A stretch of DNA of 64,000 bases. Source: Rutidosis leptorrhynchoides. Its lineage: Eukaryota; Streptophyta; Magnoliopsida; Asterales; Asteraceae. Numbering within the stretch: position 1 is the stretch's first letter; every line of letters starts with the position of its first letter. The position numbers and the translations under genes were made by a program. The notes beneath the pieces were generated by a model. The model saw nothing but the letters and a program-made list of their open reading frames with translations, was not told the DNA's origin and searched no databases. The stretch covers positions 110,417,001 to 110,481,000 of the forward strand of contig NC_092334.1 of assembly GCF_046630445.1 (NCBI RefSeq), written 5' to 3'. Of this stretch, positions 1 through 12,349 are shown piece by piece.

Positions 1-543
1 ATTTGCTACGAAGTAGTTAGTGCAGTTAGTTACTGTAGGTAGTTTTACAGATTGTATATAACAGAACCTAAACCCGGAACCGGTAAAAAACCAGTTTTTG
101 GCGCATACAGTGGCGACTCTATCTTTGAACCCGTTGGGCCATGGGATACCGCTATTTTGAAAATTTTGTGTGGGAAATATCATTTAAAATGTATATGACA
201 CCACTAAACTTAACTACACGATCCATATATTTTTCGAATATATAGTTTTTTCTTTAAATTGTATATGATACCACTAATTTAATTGGTCGGTCTCCATATA
301 TATTTCGAATTCGTAGGTAAACAACCATCAAAATAGCATTCAAATATAATTAATATTTGAAAAAAAATCAGGACTTTTCGATTCTAGAATCGCCACTGGG
401 CGCCTGAACCACCGGGGGTTAGAACCGAAACCTGGAATTCTTCAACACACTAATCGAAGCAAGGGAGGGAGAAGAGAACAAGAGTAAAGTGAAAAAAAAT
501 GAATGATCCCGACCACTGACAAGAAGTCGATGACCGAAAATAG
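1..543. other. Non-coding upstream region with degraded repeat sequence
   Basis: No gene is visible. The stretch holds an imperfect direct duplication: a unit with the core GTATATGACACCACTAA near 189 recurs as GTATATGATACCACTAA near 262, each followed by a CCATATATWTTTCGAAT-like segment. The short string CAGTGGCGACTCT near 109 recurs inverted near 388-401 (AGAATCGCCACTG). TGGCGACTC resembles the tRNA-Arg primer site of some Ty3/gypsy elements, so this may be an old LTR-element remnant. The call is tentative. Confidence 0.3.
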
Positions 544-823
544 CTAGACTTTTGGACGGGGAAACGAAATTTGAAACCCCAAAAAAGGGCTAATTAGTAC
601 GTTGCAAATTGCAATGGACCTCACCCCATGAACTATTGGGTCTAATTGGTTCGGTCTACTTAAAGTTAGGACTAGGCCCAATAAAGTTGGGCTAACTTGA
701 CCACTCATTATTATTATAATTGCCCAACTACATGTTATCTTCCCACAAGCACCTCCACTCATTTCATTACCAATTTCTCATTACTTAATTCTGCACAAAT
801 ACATACAATAATTATAATTCATC

Positions 824-3330
824 ATGAGTTGTTTGAACACACCATTACCACATCCTCCTCCTCCTCATCATAATCGTAATTATTACGATCACGATACGCC
901 GTTCATTTTTCACCGGCACCGGAGCTTGTCGCTACCTGCTATCTTCAGGCAAAAATTATTCACGGTGTTACCAAAACGAACACTAATTTGTTCAGTTTTA
1001 CAAACTGACGATAGCGTTACGTCATCAAATTCAGATTTATGTTCGACAGAAGAAGCTAATGTTACTGATGACGTTAGGATTGTGGCTGTTGTAGGAGAAG
1101 GTGCTATCAGTCCTCTTAAATCAGCATCGTGGCTTGATGTTATGCTTCACACTGTAAGAAATGCATATAGTTTTCATCTTACTTATAGTTATGATTTCTA
1201 CGTACGTGTAATTTGATCGAATTTAGTTAATTTGATCCTGCTACACTTTTTAATTGCTTTTTTTTTTTAATTGCTTATTTTGTTATGTAATATTAATTCG
1301 AAGAGTCAATAATGTGAATCAGTGCATATGTTTTATAAAATTGATCACTCTTTAGGTGTGATTTTAGGGGAATTTTTTAGTAGGTTTTATTCTTTGTGTA
1401 TTTGGTCACAAAAACGTTGAATGAGCATTGGTTATAGTATCTAGTAAACAACAAATAAGCAATGCTCAGTTAACAACGCATATTCTTATCAACGTATGCA
1501 ATATTTTTTAATTTCTATCTCGAAAAGCTTATTGTGTCTTCTTGCATACGGTTTATCTCTTTTTTTAGAACGGCAAACTCACACACCCGGCATAATTTTA
1601 CACGAATAATGTCGTGAATAGGACTTGAACCCATGACCTCAAGGTCATAGGGGCTCCTCGATACCGCTAGGCCAAAGGCCCTAACCCTTTGGTCTTGCAT
1701 ACAGTTTCTCTAACGATTACTTTATCAGTGTTCTAATGTTATTGTTTTTAGAATGCGAGTTTTTCTTCTTTTTATGTGGATTTATAGGTGATTAGGATTT
1801 TATGCTTATTCTAGAACGATGCCATTAGTCATCCTAGTTTTCAAAGGAATAGGTGCGTACTAGTTGTTACCATACTTTTATAAATGTTGCTGTCCATTTT
1901 TCGGAAGTAATTAAAGTTGTTCAATGAGCAAATTCGAAGGTCTGTCATTCTATGCTGACAGATGAACTATTCAAGCTTCTTTCATGTTTGTATGCTTCTA
2001 TTAAATAAAAGTGGCATGGTGATGTAAAAGGCTTACTCATACCTTTCTTATTCATTTTATGTGAAAACAGGCTGAAAGATTGAAATGGGTTGATGACAAT
2101 TACAAGATGGTTTCATTTACAGACAGCTTTACCAAGTTTGAAGATCTTGAAAAGGAGTTAAAGACTGCAAACATTTTACTAGTTGTTTCTGTAACAAAGC
2201 CAGAATCAGTAGAGTGGCTCAAACGTTACAGCCAAAACGTCCCAAACGTGATCTGCTTTGATTCTTCACCAGCATTAGAAAATAAACTAGGAGGGTTGTT
2301 TCTTCCAAAAGAAAACAACAGTAACATATTCAGTAAATTAAACAAGAAAACAAAGGAGCTAGCACAAACTATATCTGAAGCATGGATCAGACATAATTCT
2401 GATGATATAAGGTTCTGCTTATTAATCATAGTTAATGCTTACATAAAACCAGTTCCCATTTTGCAAAATTTAAGAGCTCAGGGTTTTTCCACCTTAAATT
2501 GCATGGTCAAAAACTGCGGTCGCCAGGTTTTAAACTGTCTTCTAGATCCTAACTGTAGAAAAGCTCTTCAGTGCTTGAATCAATGTAGTCCAGTTGATCA
2601 AGTATGCAACTATCAATGTATAGCTTCCTATGAAAGCCCGATTTTAGAAGAATTTTCTCTTTGTGTATTACAGAAACACAATTGTCTTGATTTAGATGCA
2701 AAAATCCCTGAAAAACCGTTTGTTCTGCCAATGGTTAACTTTCGAGGCGAAATATTATCACATGAAGTGGCTGAGGATCTTTTCATTGGTTGGCTCGGTA
2801 ATCTTGAATGGAGTTGGCGTGTTGTTGCGGGTCAAAACCCGGCGTACGATCAGTTCCCGTGTCAATACCAGCTTTTTTATAGGGGAAAGGCCCGGGGTTC
2901 ATTTTGGTATGAGCCCGTTTTTCAAGTGAAAACTTTGGATGGTAAGCTTGTGTGGAGGAGACGAAAGTATAGAGTTAAAAGAGGGAAAGTTGCGGGTACT
3001 TTTAACTTTAGTGTGTTGGATAATGGGGTTGTGTCGAATGAGTATTGGACGATTGTCGATGTATCTGAAGATTTAAGTTGGGGTTTGTTTCATTATAGTG
3101 GTGCTGCTCGAGTTGCAGGACAGAGTTATACGGGTGCGGTTTTGGTGAGTCCGAATGGGGAGTACCCAAATGAGAAGGAAAAAGATAGGTTACTTTTGGC
3201 ATTGGATAGGTGTTGTATTAAAGAGTGGGAGTTGTTTGATGTTGATAATTGTTCGTGTAACGATCCACCTTTGGGACTGCCAGAAGGTTCACGCTTGCGC
3301 ACAATTGTTCAGGTTGATAATTATGAGTGA
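824..3330 (+). CDS. VDR: Violaxanthin de-epoxidase-related protein (VDR), two exons
   Basis: Exon 1 is 824-1153, the intron is 1154-2070 (GT at 1154, AG at 2069-2070), and exon 2 is 2071-3330. Both exons are phase 0 at the junction, giving 529 aa, close to the ~520 aa I recall for the Arabidopsis VDE-related protein. Residues 1 to ~50 are rich in Pro, Ser, Arg and His, and fit a plastid transit peptide. Residues ~253-316 form a Cys-rich block (NCMVKNCG, LDPNCRKAL, CLNQCS, NYQCIASY) typical of the VDE family. Residues ~330-525 match the VDE lipocalin-like domain (WSWRVVAGQNPAYDQFPCQ). True VDE converts violaxanthin to zeaxanthin in the thylakoid lumen. VDE-related proteins share the fold, but their reaction is not established, so xanthophyll conversion should not be assumed. 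The intron contains a SINE. The gene converges on the EPSIN1-like gene. Confidence 0.88.
1540..1707 (-). mobile_element. tRNA-derived SINE with target-site duplication, in the VDR intron
   Basis: Read on the minus strand, a body of about 138 bp (1692 to 1555) carries a pol III box A (TGGCCTAGCGG at 1674-1664) and a box B (GGGTTCAAGTCC at 1632-1621), and ends in an A-rich tail. It is flanked by a 15-bp direct duplication with one mismatch (TCTTGCATACRGTTT) at 1540-1554 and 1693-1707. Those are the hallmarks of a tRNA-derived SINE copied in by target-primed reverse transcription. It lies mid-intron, away from the splice sites. It is not a functional tRNA because it has no cloverleaf 3' half. 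Confidence 0.8.
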
Positions 3331-3995
3331 TGCTTGATTTATACATTTTGGTGAATATATGCACGACTTGTAAACATGTAATTGTTAGATTTGCTAGTAA
3401 TGATTGGCTTATTGAGAAGGTACACTTGGTATGATCTTAAACATTTTATGTTCAAATAGTTTTTTCGTCGTCCATAAGCCATTAGTGTATCAATATTATG
3501 AATATATATTTACTACATCGATGATTATCGAGATTTTGAAAACTAGCTGCGAATTAGTTAGCAACAACCATTGTGTTTATTTCGGCTGGCTAAAATAATG
3601 TATGTACTTTTGATGCTGGTAACTTATCCTAGTTTCTCTTACAAAATCTTCACCAGCTACACATCAGGTATACATAAAACTCATATCTCTATAATACAAA
3701 GTTTCATTTATTGTAATAATCGTAGATGCTAAGAAACATCACGCTATAAGAACGTTTAGTTTTAATCGACACACAAATGAACAGAGTATTTAACAACTAG
3801 GTAGGGTACAAATGGGGGAGTAAAATTGATTGCAATAAACAATGCTTAGGAAACACTCAGTCTCATAAACTCGCTACCTTGTTATCGACTCATCAACAAC
3901 TTTAGTAGACATTTCAATACCAAGACAAAATGATCTCACTCAGAATCATATACTTAAAAGGTAACTGCATAAATTTCAGTAATCCAACCGAACTT
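3331..3995. other. Convergent 3'-3' intergenic region
   Basis: The 665 bp between the stop codons of the two genes should hold both 3' UTRs and polyadenylation regions. It is AT-rich, with several AATAAA-like strings. I see no further gene or repeat in it. Confidence 0.5.
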
Positions 3996-6900
3996 TTACT
4001 TTTGGAAGCTGCCGTATTGATTTTGGGGCCCGCTAAGACTAGAGAAGAAATCGTCCATGTCTGTTGCTGCCGTTGTTGAGGTTGAAAACCCAGTTGATTT
4101 ACCAAGTCCAGATCCGGTGCCCATGGCTCTACCCATGTATAAAGAATTTGGAAGTCCTTTGTCTTTTTCCTCAGCTCCAACAGACAAACCACCCACAATG
4201 CCCACATCAGTTAGATCTACCTTCTTGGCTGCATACAAAAACCAAATATTAGATGTACACTTTTAAATTTGATATGAGCCAATGGTTAAAGCATACAGTC
4301 ACTAACTACCATTTTAATGATAAACGGGTCAATTTGGCTTGTAACTTATCTCAAACAGACCAATTGAAAAATAATTAGTTAAACAAGAAACGAGTCAAAT
4401 CTCCCACATCATTTTTTCGAATTGGTAGTTATATAATGACATTGATATCTGATATGCATGCATTAATTTATTTTTAAATAGACACAAGATGTTAGTAATA
4501 CTGTACTAGAAAATGAAATGTTTCAACCCATACACATGATAAATACATCAATTTAATTTAGTTTTAGAAAGTGACAGATTTAACTTTAGATCGAAAGAGT
4601 CACTTACGTCCGGTTATATTGAGATCAATTAGTCCACGGCTCAAAGAATCAGCCCAAACTCCAGATTTAACTTGAAAACCATCCTTCTTTAATGGAGGTG
4701 TAGGTGCAGCAGGAGTTTTATAACTTTGGTTGTTTGAGCTGCTGCCACTATCCATGAAACTCTGAGCGGGCTCTGTAGATACCGAATCCGTATGCGAAGA
4801 AAATGAACCAAAAAAATCAGAATTATCAAAATTGTTCAATGGAACAGAAGCAAACGGGTCAACTGTTTGACTTGGCATTGTCTTGGTTTCTGTGGGCTTG
4901 ATCTCCGGTACGACTACTTGTTCAGAAGCCGCAAAAAAGTCAACAGCAGGAGTGACTGCAGAATTTGCAGGAGGAGATGCAAAAAGATCAACTTTAGCCT
5001 GTAAAATATTTGAAAAGTTATATCAACTGTGACGTTAATTTTACGGTTTTTTATAAACTGTATCTTTATCTTTATTTTTATACAAAATGTGAGGGGGAGA
5101 TGACTTCACCTCAGATCCAGATGTTCCCCCTGCCACATTTGTTGGTGCTGATACAAAAGCAGAGTCAGCAAACAAGTCAACTTCTTCAGACACACTATTT
5201 CCGTTAAGATTCTGTGTGGGACCAGATGTTGGTGCATCCAATAGATCTCCAATCAAACTGTCTCCAAACAAATCCACTTGTGGAGAGCTTACGGCAGCCG
5301 CCTCTGCAACACACCAAAACATTGCATCAATAAACTATAGCAACAACCATTTTATAAAATGTCAGTCCTACCCTACGTCCTGAGATATCTTTACATGAGA
5401 TGTTAATTTTATTTTGACATGGTACAAAATATTAGAAGTGGCCAACTCTCATATCCAGCAACTTGAGAGATTTCTTATATTAAAGCGGTACTGATATTAT
5501 ATGAATGCAATTAAAGCAGTGTAAATGAACTCATAACCAAGCAGTCAAGTAACATGAAGAAAAACATCAAATATCAATGAAGTGCATGGTGCAGATTATG
5601 CATGTTCTGTAGGAACAAATCAAATGCATGAACCATAAAAACGCCGATGAACTGAACTCTTTTCAAGACATCATAGTGGAAGGCTTACTTGCATTTGATG
5701 TTCCGCGAGGGTCGAAATCATCAAAATCATCATCATCATTGTTATTTGAAGGTGCACTAGAGGAATACTTATCAGCAGCATTCTTTATAGATGGTTTTGA
5801 TGCACCACCAGCAGAAGAATCTTGAATGGTGCTGTTAAGTATTAGTAACATGATAGTATTAGTAATAAGATAGTATAAGTTAAGAGATAATTGAACAGAT
5901 TAATACGCCAAATATTAGTTCAACTCTGATCTCACAACCTTTTGCAACCTTCTGATTTTATTAATGAGAAAAGCATAGCTTACAGATTCAGAAACAGTCA
6001 AAACATCATATTTTAAGTTTAACAGTTTCTTACTTCACTTTAGTTGTAACAACGTTCAGATATGTAGCTGATAAAATCTATGCAGATTAAGTAATTTTTA
6101 ACGCAACTTTAAAAGTAGAAAAATCAAACCTTCCATAACGAGACGACCCTTTCTTCGATGAGCTCCATGGGGTAGTGCTAGTAACATCTCGGCGTGGTTT
6201 AAATTTACCAGGTTCAAATCTATCTTCACTTAATTGATCTCTATCCTTAAAACTATCTTTAAATGTATCAGCGTCTCTTGAACCACCAAACCCACCATAT
6301 CGATCATTTTTCGAAAAGCTACCTCCACCCGAGCCTGACTTAAACGTTATTCCAGTTGATGATAATCCGACGTACCTAATAATCAAATAACATAGTCCCA
6401 TTAACTAAGTAGTATAGCATACAACAACAACAATAACATAAACAATAAGAGATTGCAAGTTCAGCCCTTTAAGTAATGAATGGGTCGATTAAGGTTATGT
6501 ATTATCTTTACTTGGTCAATTATATACTCCATCCGTCCCAAAATAACTGTATCATTTGACTTTTAAAAGTCTTTCTTTCACAAATTTGACTTTGAATAAT
6601 TTTATTTGTTTTATATAAAAGTTGATGAAATTTATATGAATGGACTAAGTTTTAAACGTGATTTCATTGTTGTAATTTTCATCAAATATTATATAACAAA
6701 AACATAAATGTTTAAAGTCAAAGTTGAAAAAAAAAAAGACTTCAAAAGTCAAACCGGAACAATTATTTTGGGACGGAGAGAGTAATAAATGGAATGGGTC
6801 AAAATTCACCAGAGTCGTAATTTTCATGCATAAAACATAGAAATAAATATTCAATTTCAAATAAATGTATTGAGATTAATTTTTTGATTTGAACAAAAAA

Positions 6901-9900
6901 AATGTCCACGGTCAACCTTTGATCCAACACAATTGTGAAAAGATCTGCCCGTTTGACCTCATATTTAACATGTCCGACCTCTCATTTTCCCACCTCTAAC
7001 TAACAGTTATATCAATTTTAATGTATAAAAAACGTCGCTTACTTATCACGATTTGCAGCAGCTTTGTTTCTAGCTGCTTGTATCTTGTCTTTATCGTTTA
7101 GTAGAGCCACTATGTTCTCAACCTTTTTCCTCACATTGATTCCACTATCTTTTCCATTTGGTTCCACGTATTCAAAAGCAGATAGTGACTTTGTAATTGG
7201 AAGTTGAGGTGGAAAGATCCAAATGACAGTAATATAAGTCAGTTACTAATTTACAAATAAATGATCGAACAAATAAATAAACAAAAAAAAATTATTCTAG
7301 AACTGCAGAAAACATACAGAGATCTGGAAAGTATGTTCTATAATGTCATCAACTGCCCTCTCAGACCCATTTGCCACCAAATACTCTATCACGGCTAATG
7401 CCTGGAAATAAAACATCAAAAAATATATAAACAAGACATGCAGTTTTGATTTAAACAAGAGGTTCCATGTAAATTACCAACTAGTAACTGCATATGTGGA
7501 CTCAAAAAAGATAGTACCTTGTACACATGACGCCAATTGCGGTCAGTTTCAGTTAATCTGGTCCACAGAACATTCATAACCATCTGACATTCAGAGCTGG
7601 AGTGCATATCGAGTGAGGCAAGAGTCATCATATTTAGTAAAAGAATAGTACAAAGAAAATTCTATTATTCACAAAGTTATATTTACAATTTTTTAGTCGC
7701 ATGTGCAATCTCTGCCAATGCACTACCATGCGGACCCCAAGGTTCATCATCCGTTGCATCCAATACCTGTGATAAGATTTACTGAGGTTATACGAATGAA
7801 CAGATATATTGGTTATCTGACGAGTGCCATATAAAAGAAGTCACATAAAAGGAGAATTTTAAATCGAACATACTAAAACACTAATGCCTATGATGTATAA
7901 TCTTTGGACAACATATGGCCTTTTTCTGATACTTATGACATGTTCTATTATGATTTCATATCTAATGCTTTCCAAAGGCTTAACTGAGAGAGCGCCTAAT
8001 ATAATTGCTTGATGAAATATCAATGCAAGTAAAAAGTATTTGTATTTTCAGTTCAGCTAATTCAATTCAAGCAGCGACATGCAATCATGGTGTATGTACA
8101 ACCCCTTCTCTAGCACTACGACGAGACTATTCATCTAAATGCATAGCACAAGTTTGCGATGTAACTATTAAAATCAAAATATCAATTTAAAAATAAAATA
8201 AAATGTTCATTTGTTAATTCTTAATTCCGGTTACGGGTCTCGTCACTCGGGGATCGTTACCAGTGGGGACCCAATGTGGTTGTCGCTAGGGAAGTTTCCA
8301 CTGCGAACATCTTAATTGACCAAGATTGTTGACTGTTGAATTTAATTTATAGTTTCAGAAGTTCATAGCAGTCTAGCAGATCATTTACAAGCAAACCCTA
8401 GCATTTCTGACTCTTGATTATTGTCAATGTATGAATACAGTTTCAATTTTTTCTCCTAATCAATCATGGGCTTCACTGCCACAGAACCAAATGAAAGATT
8501 CAATTCAGCATTTTGTAAATAGATTCAAATAATGTGTGTAAAGCACAAAAATAAACATATTAATCATTAGTTCAACAATAACTAATCTTTTGGTTACTAA
8601 AATGCTTTGGCCTTTAAAACAGAAATAACAAAATGGTAGTTTTAAGAATTTGGTCCAACATTCCAACATATACAGCCAAGGTTGCAAAATTTGTTATTCG
8701 GGGATTAATCAGTCGGGACTTTGAAAGGATTAATCGGCAATTCGGGGATTAATCGGATTGTACTTTATACGCTTAAATGATCAATTTTAAAAATTTAAGT
8801 GTAAATATAGAAGAAAACCATAAACATAAACTTTAACATAATTGTCTAAAAATTTTCATTTTATTCAATAACTCTAAAGTATTAGTTTATATTCATGTTG
8901 AAATGTTGACCAATTTTGACTTTGACCGACTTTGATTACCAAATTCGATTTCGAAGCATCAATCTATGTTGACCGACTAATTAAACGGATTTTGGAAAAA
9001 CGGAACTGCTCTTAAAAATGAGTAATCGGGGATTAAACGGGTTACCTAATGGCATCATATATTATATATACAATAAAAATTTGAACAATATTTAAATTCA
9101 TTAATTCCTTGCATACCACTCCATGTAGCAGACTGTACAAGGTATTTTGATCACAAATCATGCTACTTTCAGAAATCGATAAATTAAAATACGATAACAC
9201 CACAGTCCACAGCCATTCAGTCTATAACATCTAATCATACAAAAGACAGACATCGATCCATTCAAATGAATGTTATAAGCATGTTGATATTAAACTTAAT
9301 CAGCTATCAGCTATTCTACATAAAATGATCCACAGATCTTGAACCATGATCATAATCTCATAGCTTAACAAGCTTATATCTACTAACGTGCAAGGATATA
9401 TAACACTTGTCTACTTCCTTTTCAAAGCTGAGATACTACAATTCACTTTACGATATCGATCTCTGAAATCCTTCAACTCAATATAAACAAACAAAGAAAA
9501 CAAAATCCTCCTATCCAATAAAGAGCAAGACTTTAAATCCTAATAGACGAACCTGAAACCTTTATAAATGCAAAACTAAAATAAAGTTCAACACTATTTT
9601 ACATTGTCACAAACATTATTCTATTGCATATGGAGTAACAATCAAATGACTAAATTCACATCAATTTCAAAGTTATAAAGTTACTTTTTGTATTGTTAAT
9701 TATTTAATTTACCATTTCCACTACCACAATGAATCCACATAAGCCCTAGATCTTATAATCTGAGTAACCAATTGCACAAATGCTCATACAAAAGAATACA
9801 TGTACATACATACATATGTGTATATAATCATTTCAAAAGGCTACAATTGCATGATTACAGCAATTAACTGTTGTAATTACCTTCTGTTCAATCTCAGGAA

Positions 9901-10071
9901 CCTTCAATACCTTCAAATTCACCTCTCTTTTTCTGTAATTATGATGAAAGCTTTGTTATTAACCGAAAAACATATACGGAGTACATGTGATTTTGTAGAC
10001 AGATTCAAAATAAAATAGAATTGAGCTTACATCTCGCGAACGGTTTGATCGAACACCTTCATGAAATCCAT
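3996..10071 (-). CDS. EPSIN1: EPSIN1-like clathrin interactor (ENTH-domain protein), 11 coding exons
   Basis: Coding exons in transcript order are 10071-10031, 9932-9881, 7766-7687, 7596-7518, 7401-7318, 7188-7043, 6375-6130, 5831-5689, 5303-5110, 4998-4608 and 4228-3996. All introns are GT-AG and phases close exactly, giving 562 aa against about 560 for Arabidopsis EPSIN1. The first ~150 residues are an ENTH domain (start [13 protein letters not shown], then [24 protein letters not shown] and [14 protein letters not shown]). The tail is unstructured, with an acidic [12 protein letters not shown] stretch, repeated DLF/DPF adaptor and clathrin-binding motifs ([28 protein letters not shown]) and the conserved [17 protein letters not shown] near the C-terminus. 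EPSIN1 links cargo, clathrin, VTI11-type SNARE and AP-1 in Golgi-to-vacuole traffic. The long second intron (7767-9880) and the sixth intron contain repeats. EPSIN2/3-like proteins are the alternative, but the C-terminus fits EPSIN1. Confidence 0.9.
6525..6784. mobile_element. Stowaway-type MITE in the sixth EPSIN1 intron
   Basis: The terminal inverted repeats are CTCCATCCGTCCCAAAATAA at the left (from 6527) and its near-complement ending GGGACGGAGAGAG at 6782. They match the plant Stowaway consensus (CTCCNTCCGTCCC). The element is 256 bp, AT-rich and non-coding, and is flanked by TA dinucleotides (6525-6526 and 6783-6784), as expected of a Tc1/mariner-mobilised MITE. It lies between coding exons 6 and 7. 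Confidence 0.88.
8690..9065. repeat. Probable dispersed repeat in EPSIN1 intron 2
   Basis: The stretch has a string of CGGGGATTAATCGG-like units: two near 8697-8755 and one, GGGGATTAAACGGG, near 9027-9040. They flank AT-rich sequence containing GTTGACC and GACTTTGACCGACTTTG strings. The repetition suggests a non-autonomous transposable element or remnant. I could not define termini or a target duplication. Confidence 0.3.
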
Positions 10072-10200
10072 GTTTGATCTGTAAAAGAATGGAAGATAGA
10101 AGAATTGGGGATTTTGTTAATTGAACGGAAATGGATCTACGGATGAATCGTTTGGGTACCTTTCAGAGAGGAGACGATATAGATCTATACAATTTTAATT
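10072..10200 (-). promoter_or_regulatory. EPSIN1 5' UTR with a predicted leader intron
   Basis: Immediately upstream of the start codon, an acceptor (TTTTACAG, ending at 10079 on the minus strand) and a donor (GAAAG/GTACCC at 10160/10159) would remove an 81-bp leader intron (10159-10079). This leaves a 7-nt UTR piece next to the ATG and a first exon upstream of 10160. An AT-rich stretch with ACTAAT-like repeats (about 10231-10290) lies farther upstream. No sharp TATA box was identified. Confidence 0.5.
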
Positions 10201-10311
10201 TTTATATTTTCTATTTTTTACATAAAAGATACTACGTAATACTAATACTATACTAATACCAATACTAATACTAATATACTAATACTAATGGTTATAAAAG
10301 TTAAATTATTA

Positions 10312-10653
10312 AGGGTATGTTTGGCTGAGTAGCTTAGCTTATGGTAGCTTACGAGAGCTTGAGTTTATGATTTTAATAAGTTCCAAGTCATAAGTTTTGT
10401 TTGGTAGACATAAAAAGCAGAACTTATGAAAATTATAAGCTCTTAAAAAATAAGTTACTTGTAGTAGCTTATGAAAAAAAAAGTAGAGCTTATGAACTGG
10501 AAAATAAGTTCCGGCTAGTTTACCAAACACTTATAAAAAATAATAAGCTCCAGCTATCAGCTTTAAAAATAAGCTCCAGCTCCAGCTCTAGTCTATAAGC
10601 TCCAGCTCCAGCTATAAGCTCCAGCTCCAGCTAGTTTCACCCAAACACACCCT
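10312..10653. mobile_element. hAT-like MITE upstream of EPSIN1
   Basis: The left end AGGGTATGTTTGGCTGA and the right end TCACCCAAACACACCCT are imperfect inverted repeats of the AGGGTGTGTTTGG type common in plant hAT MITEs. The interior is non-coding and rich in AGCTTATGA and AGCTCCAGCT repeats, with no transposase. I could not see a clean 8-bp target duplication. It lies about 150 bp upstream of the predicted EPSIN1 first exon, so it may influence that promoter. Confidence 0.65.
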
Positions 10654-10890
10654 AAATTGTACAAATATAAATTAGTTTAAACATATTTACCTATATAATA
10701 CGAGTAACGTATTTTGCTTAAGAGCACCTAGTGTTTCCAGTCCCTTGCACCGTCGATCAAATTGACGGGCAAAAGCACTGCCCCGCCCCAACTTCAATTT
10801 CAACGTCTCCCTCTCATTCTATTAATCAATTTGCCTGAAATATAGAGCTTTAGATTGACCTCGTGGGAGTTTTCTACCGGATCTATTCAG
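10654..10890. other. Short non-coding stretch between the MITE and the first retrotransposon
   Basis: I see no gene. The sequence ends abruptly at the truncated left LTR of the Ty3/gypsy element. It shows no similarity by eye to the sequence on the other side of that element (19125 onward), so the two flanks are probably not the original insertion site. Confidence 0.4.
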
Positions 10891-12337
10891 GATGCAGGGG
10901 GTGCATCGTTCACACTATACTCCACAATTAGTAGCCTATGGACCCAACCTTCCCTAGGCACGGTTGACCTCATACGGACTCTAACCTCTCCTAGGCACGG
11001 TCTCGAGTCCCCAGTCTCCCTAGGCCCGACTGGTGCCATTCACATAGTGTACACATAATTCACATACAACATCAGGCAAACGATAGTATTCTATCATGGC
11101 AATTCCTACACTATGCATGGTAAAAGAGTCAACCACTGTAGCATGATATGCTACTTAAACTCTATCCGTAGATAGACCCACTCACCAATTACCAGCAACT
11201 GCTCAGTTATTATTTCTGAGCTTCCTCCTTATCCTTATCTCCTGAGAACAGCAAAAACCAAGTTAGAATAGTGTTCCCATTAAGATTAGACACACTGACA
11301 GCGAATTATAGCAAATTAGTAAAAAAATGCGTCCGCTAAAATTTTCATGCTTAACACTTGTGCACTTTCAAAATTTACATCCTGAACACCAAAATACAAA
11401 CGGGCAGTATAACGGCTAGAAAAAAGCACTTTGGTAAAACATTCTGCCCTGGACACACAGTCGGTCGACTGTCTCCTCAATCGGTCGACTAACGTAGACA
11501 GTCGGTCGACTGTTGACACAACCGGTCGACTGACTTTCCCAATCGGTCGACTTATTTGGTATATCCACAACCGGCCGAAAGTCAAACTCAGTCGGTCGGT
11601 TCACTCGCCAGTCGGTCGGTTCACCCTCAGTCGGTCGACTGTCGACCGACAGTCGGCCGACTGTGTTCATCTTCCTCAGAAACTGAACAAAGGCTACGGA
11701 CTTCACGATGAAATCCTCAAATCTCGATCTAGAGCTCGTTTTAAACACCAAAATCGACTACCACTTGTTCACTACTTGTTATAGACTCAAAATTCACAAC
11801 AATTTGACCATAACAACACTTAAATCACTTGTTTTGACACAAATTCAAGCTTTTTACAAAACTCACACAAAACCAAGAATTTAACAACGAATTGAACACA
11901 AAAACACATGTTACTTACCTTGATAGACTCAGTAACCTGTAAGAAACAAGATGGTATGAACAATTTGAGCTCTAGAACACAATTTAGGAATTAGGGTTAG
12001 AAGAGGTGGAAGTTAGGTACGGGAGTGAAGAATGAATTTTCTAGAAATGGGAAGGAAATACAGTACACTAGTCTCTTAGTTGGGTTTAATTCCCACACTG
12101 AGCAACACACGGGTATTTACCAGTTATCTGATATCTTTCGCACAAGATTAGGTAACCCAAACGAGGTCCAAATAAAATAAACAAACCTGTTCTGGGACCC
12201 TTGTCACAAACTGGTCACAACACAACTATAATAAAACACTAATAAATTAATTAAAATAAAAATCACTTAAGACTAAGCACAAACCCTAAGGGCAAAAATA
12301 GTCCACTTACAACTAGTCCGGGTTTCAGTCTGTTACA
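10891..12337 (-). repeat. 3' LTR (truncated) of the Ty3/gypsy chromovirus
   Basis: This is near-identical to 17678-19124. It begins TGTAACAGACTG on the minus strand directly after the polypurine tract. The U5-side end is missing: similarity stops at 10891, where the intact copy continues to 17226. Confidence 0.92.
11455..11665. repeat. Cluster of GTCGAC palindromes in the LTR
   Basis: At least nine copies of a TCGGTCGACT-like motif, several expanded to CAGTCGGTCGACTG or fused as GTCGACTGTCGACCGAC, lie in about 210 bp. The same cluster is present in the other LTR at about 18242-18452. It is far richer in CpG than its surroundings. It creates accidental ORFs on both strands that are not genes. 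Confidence 0.85.
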
Positions 12338-12349
12338 AATCCACCCCCC

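Noticed and set aside
2080-3330. VDR start at 2080
   Set aside because: That codon is TTG. The reading frame continues upstream to a clean AG acceptor at 2070 and joins exon 1 in phase, giving the expected family length.
11316-11784. Overlapping 89-117-aa ORFs on both strands, duplicated exactly at 18103-18571
   Set aside because: They lie in the LTRs of the chromovirus and arise from the stop-poor GTCGAC repeat cluster. They are in conflict on both strands and have no domain.
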